In this document: piece by piece, positions 39,908 through 41,361 of the stretch
Position numbering within the stretch: position 1 is the first letter of the stretch
Layout of the letters: the number at the start of each line of letters is the position of its first letter
Source: UBA3064 sp023258775
GTDB taxonomy: Bacteria; Pseudomonadota; Gammaproteobacteria; Burkholderiales; Burkholderiaceae_E
NCBI GenBank assembly: GCA_044355655.1
Contig: JBIKXS010000027.1
Coordinates: 1-41,361, forward strand
Direction of reading: 5' to 3'
Length of the DNA: 41,361 nucleotides
Notes under the pieces: model-generated
Told to the model about the DNA's origin: nothing
Databases searched by the model: none
What the model saw: only the letters and a program-made list of their open reading frames with translations
Translations under genes and position numbers: made by a program

Positions 39908-40110
39908 GCTTTGTAAGTTGGAGAGTCCCGACCACCCAGGAAGCGGGTGTCTATGCAGACGATCTACTGAAGACTGATGGCAACAAGTTCTATGCCTATC
40001 AAAGGATACCCATTCGAAGTGGTCACATCGCCTCGCGCCGCGTGGGTCTTCGAGTGTTCACATCCTTAGGGGTTGATTCATACCCGGCAAGGTGCGATGC
40101 TTTTACTGTC

Positions 40111-40407
40111 ATGCAACTCACTCCAACCATCGCGATACACATCACATTCGCATCCAGTGCGGTTATCCTTGGGCCTTTAGCCCTTTGGACGCGCCTGCGA
40201 TCCACTGTCCGACCGCGCTGGCACCGTGCATTTGGTTATGCCTTGGTCACTTGCATGATTGGGGCCGCTACTTCGGGAATCTTTATCAGAGACTACAAGC
40301 TGCCAAATATCGCCGGATACACACCCATCCACATACTCATTCCAGTCACATTCTTTAGCCTATGGCGCGCATTGACTGGTGGCGAAGGATCATTGCAACA
40401 AGCTTAG
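40111..40407 (+). CDS. Small DUF2306-like membrane protein
   Basis: A 98-residue protein with three or so membrane helices: IAIHITFASSAVILGPLALW, WHRAFGYALVTCMIGAATSG and GYTPIHILIPVTFFSLWRAL. The pattern of two IH-containing helices and an RxxWHRAFGY loop resembles DUF2306. I start at the ATG at 40111; the GTG at 40042 adds 23 residues unlike a membrane protein. The same frame stays open upstream to about 39901 without a start. Function unknown. Confidence 0.65.
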   Translation: MQLTPTIAIHITFASSAVILGPLALWTRLRSTVRPRWHRAFGYALVTCMIGAATSGIFIRDYKLPNIAGYTPIHILIPVTFFSLWRALTGGEGSLQQA

Positions 40408-40443
40408 CGACTAGGTCACTGCACTAAGGAACATTCAACCACG

Positions 40444-40770
40444 ATGCCAATTAACATTGATCATCTGAGCAAAGACGAGTTGTTGGACTTAAATCGCCGG
40501 GTGATTGCCCGGCTACAGTTGCTCGATCAACACAGCACCGTAAGTGCGATGGTGAAGTTCAATTTGGGACAACGCGTTAGCTTTGATCCTGATGGCCGTC
40601 TTCGCTCGGGCACGTTGATTAAATTCAACCCAAAAACCGTGGTGGTGATGACCGATGATGGTCAGCGTTGGAAGGTCTCGCCACAATTCTTGCGCCACCT
40701 GGTTGACGATCAACAGCCTGGCAAGGTTACGGCGTTGCGCCGTGTAGAAAAAGAAAGCAACGATCGCTAA
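40444..40770 (+). CDS. Conserved hypothetical protein, small beta-rich domain
   Basis: A 108-residue protein. An N-terminal helix (LSKDELLDLNRRVIARLQLL) is followed by a KOW/SH3-like beta segment (KFNLGQRVSFDP, then SGTLIKFNPKTVVVMTDDGQ and RWKVSPQFLR). The look is that of a small nucleic-acid- or protein-binding domain, but I know no function. It follows the DUF2306-like gene by 36 bp, possibly co-transcribed. A good ribosome site is not evident (AAGGA about 12 nt upstream of the ATG). Confidence 0.65.
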   Translation: MPINIDHLSKDELLDLNRRVIARLQLLDQHSTVSAMVKFNLGQRVSFDPDGRLRSGTLIKFNPKTVVVMTDDGQRWKVSPQFLRHLVDDQQPGKVTALRRVEKESNDR

Positions 40771-40815
40771 AGCTTACACACCACTTTCACGATTTATTTG
40801 TATCGTTCTTACGGT

Positions 40816-40950
40816 TTACAAGACCATAGCGCAAGATGGACATCCGCACAGCCGGTGCAAAATCTGACCATTTTGTTCTTCACCAAAGATGTAATCGGTG
40901 GTTGAGAAGCGCCGGTCCCAGGTCGCTTGGGGGTTGGTCAGTGCAGTCAT
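40816..40950 (-). pseudogene. N-terminal remnant of a SAM-dependent methyltransferase
   Basis: Starting at an ATG one base after the metallo-hydrolase stop, 44 codons read MTALTNPQATWDRRFSTTDY then IFGEEQN. This matches the WDxRYSxxDYxFGxEPN opening of TehB-like class I methyltransferases. The expected continuation (AFLA and the Rossmann GxGxG motif) is missing; after residue 27 the text is unrelated and stops at 40816. The gene was truncated from the 3' side, next to the end of the hypothetical gene at 40770. Confidence 0.65.
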
Positions 40951-40951
40951 G

Positions 40952-41361
40952 TCAAAGCGCATTCAGCGGGATCTTGGCGTAGGCGATGCCGTTGGCCTCT
41001 TTGGGTGGCAACTCGCCCGCGCGAATGTTGATTTGTACGGCCGGCAGGATCAGCACTGGCATCTCCAAGGTGGCATCGCGCTTGGTGCGCATCTCGACAA
41101 ACTGCGCTTCGCTGATACCGTCGTGCACATGGATATTCTTGGCACGCTGCTCGGCCACCGTTGTTTCAAACGCTACCGGGCGGTTGTTGGGCGGGTAGTC
41201 GTGGCACATGAAAAGCCGCGTATCGGGTGGCAGGCTGAGGAGTTTGCGCACCGATGCGTATAGCGTCTTGGCGTCGCCGCCAGGAAAATCACAACGAGCC
41301 GTGCCCACATCGGGCATGAACATCGTGTCGCCTACAAACACTGCATCGCCAACCTGATACG
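40952..41361 (-). CDS. Metallo-beta-lactamase-fold hydrolase (5' end beyond window)
   Basis: C-terminal 136 codons of an MBL-fold protein; the frame is open to the right edge (YQVGDAVFVGDTMFMPDVGT). The segment GTARCDFPGGDAKTLYASVR then LFMCHDYPP gives the metal-ligand Asp and His of the glyoxalase-II/persulfide-dioxygenase branch. The tail VQINIRAGELPPKEANG is typical of proteobacterial MBL proteins of this group. The N-terminal HxHxDH motif lies outside. The substrate may be a glutathione thioester or persulfide; this is inference from the branch. The methyltransferase remnant follows after 1 nt. Confidence 0.88.
   Translation of the reverse strand, partial: YQVGDAVFVGDTMFMPDVGTARCDFPGGDAKTLYASVRKLLSLPPDTRLFMCHDYPPNNRPVAFETTVAEQRAKNIHVHDGISEAQFVEMRTKRDATLEMPVLILPAVQINIRAGELPPKEANGIAYAKIPLNAL

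Noticed and set aside
1..41361. CRISPR array, tRNA, rRNA, IS element or phage genes
   Set aside because: No regularly spaced repeats, cloverleaf, rRNA-like stretch, transposase or structural phage protein was seen in any frame.

Overview
The window looks like chromosomal DNA of a betaproteobacterium, probably Burkholderiales. This is an inference from gene content: an intracellular PHB depolymerase with a Cys nucleophile, an NrtA-type solute-binding protein with a Cys/His leader, an AtzF-type allophanate hydrolase, and a glk-containing glycogen operon. Most of the DNA has medium GC. The pyruvate carboxylase gene is much richer in GC than its surroundings. No rRNA, tRNA, CRISPR array, intact IS element or prophage was recognised.

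Layout. (1) 1-1721, minus strand: an outer-membrane barrel gene overlapping the 5' part of a znuA-like zinc-binding protein gene that runs off the left edge. (2) 1813-2409: broken antitoxin, Fic-type and DUF6933-like fragments, then a minus-strand membrane protein to 3047. (3) 3460-4443, plus: a gene with a duplicated CxxC-WWDG module broken by an in-frame TAA, then a two-CBS-domain protein. (4) 4514-13588, minus: a nitrogen-scavenging block. In transcription order it holds allophanate hydrolase, a NitT/TauT-type ABC transporter (binding protein, permease, ATPase), a GntR/FCD regulator, then a second promoter, a nitrate/cyanate-type ABC transporter and cyanase. An enolase-superfamily gene diverges from it at 13875. 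(5) 15088-16900: a DUF1254/DUF1214 protein and an acyl-CoA ligase remnant. (6) 17311-19853: PHB depolymerase, with a divergent GST and cupin pair. (7) 20186-33723, minus: serine-glyoxylate aminotransferase and a seven-gene glycogen operon (glk, GH13 glucosidase, glgB, glgX, glgC, glgA, glgP). (8) 34326-39907, plus: pyruvate carboxylase and a TonB-dependent receptor. (9) 40111-41361: small genes, a methyltransferase remnant and a partial metallo-beta-lactamase-fold hydrolase.

The most interesting signal is regulatory. Four 16-bp sites match the sigma-54 promoter pattern TGGCAY-N5-TTGCW exactly. They lie 5' of the cyanate transporter/cyanase operon, the allophanate hydrolase operon, the GST/cupin operon and pyruvate carboxylase. 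The first two also have NtrC-box-like sequences at enhancer distance: one 13/14 match, and one pair of 10/14 sites whose centres are 21 bp apart. The sequence therefore suggests an NtrC/sigma-54-controlled unit that takes up cyanate and a second, unknown N-rich compound and releases ammonia from cyanate and allophanate. No biuret hydrolase, cyanuric acid hydrolase, urea carboxylase or guanidine carboxylase is present in the window, so the source of allophanate is open. All matches were found by eye, without a database search.
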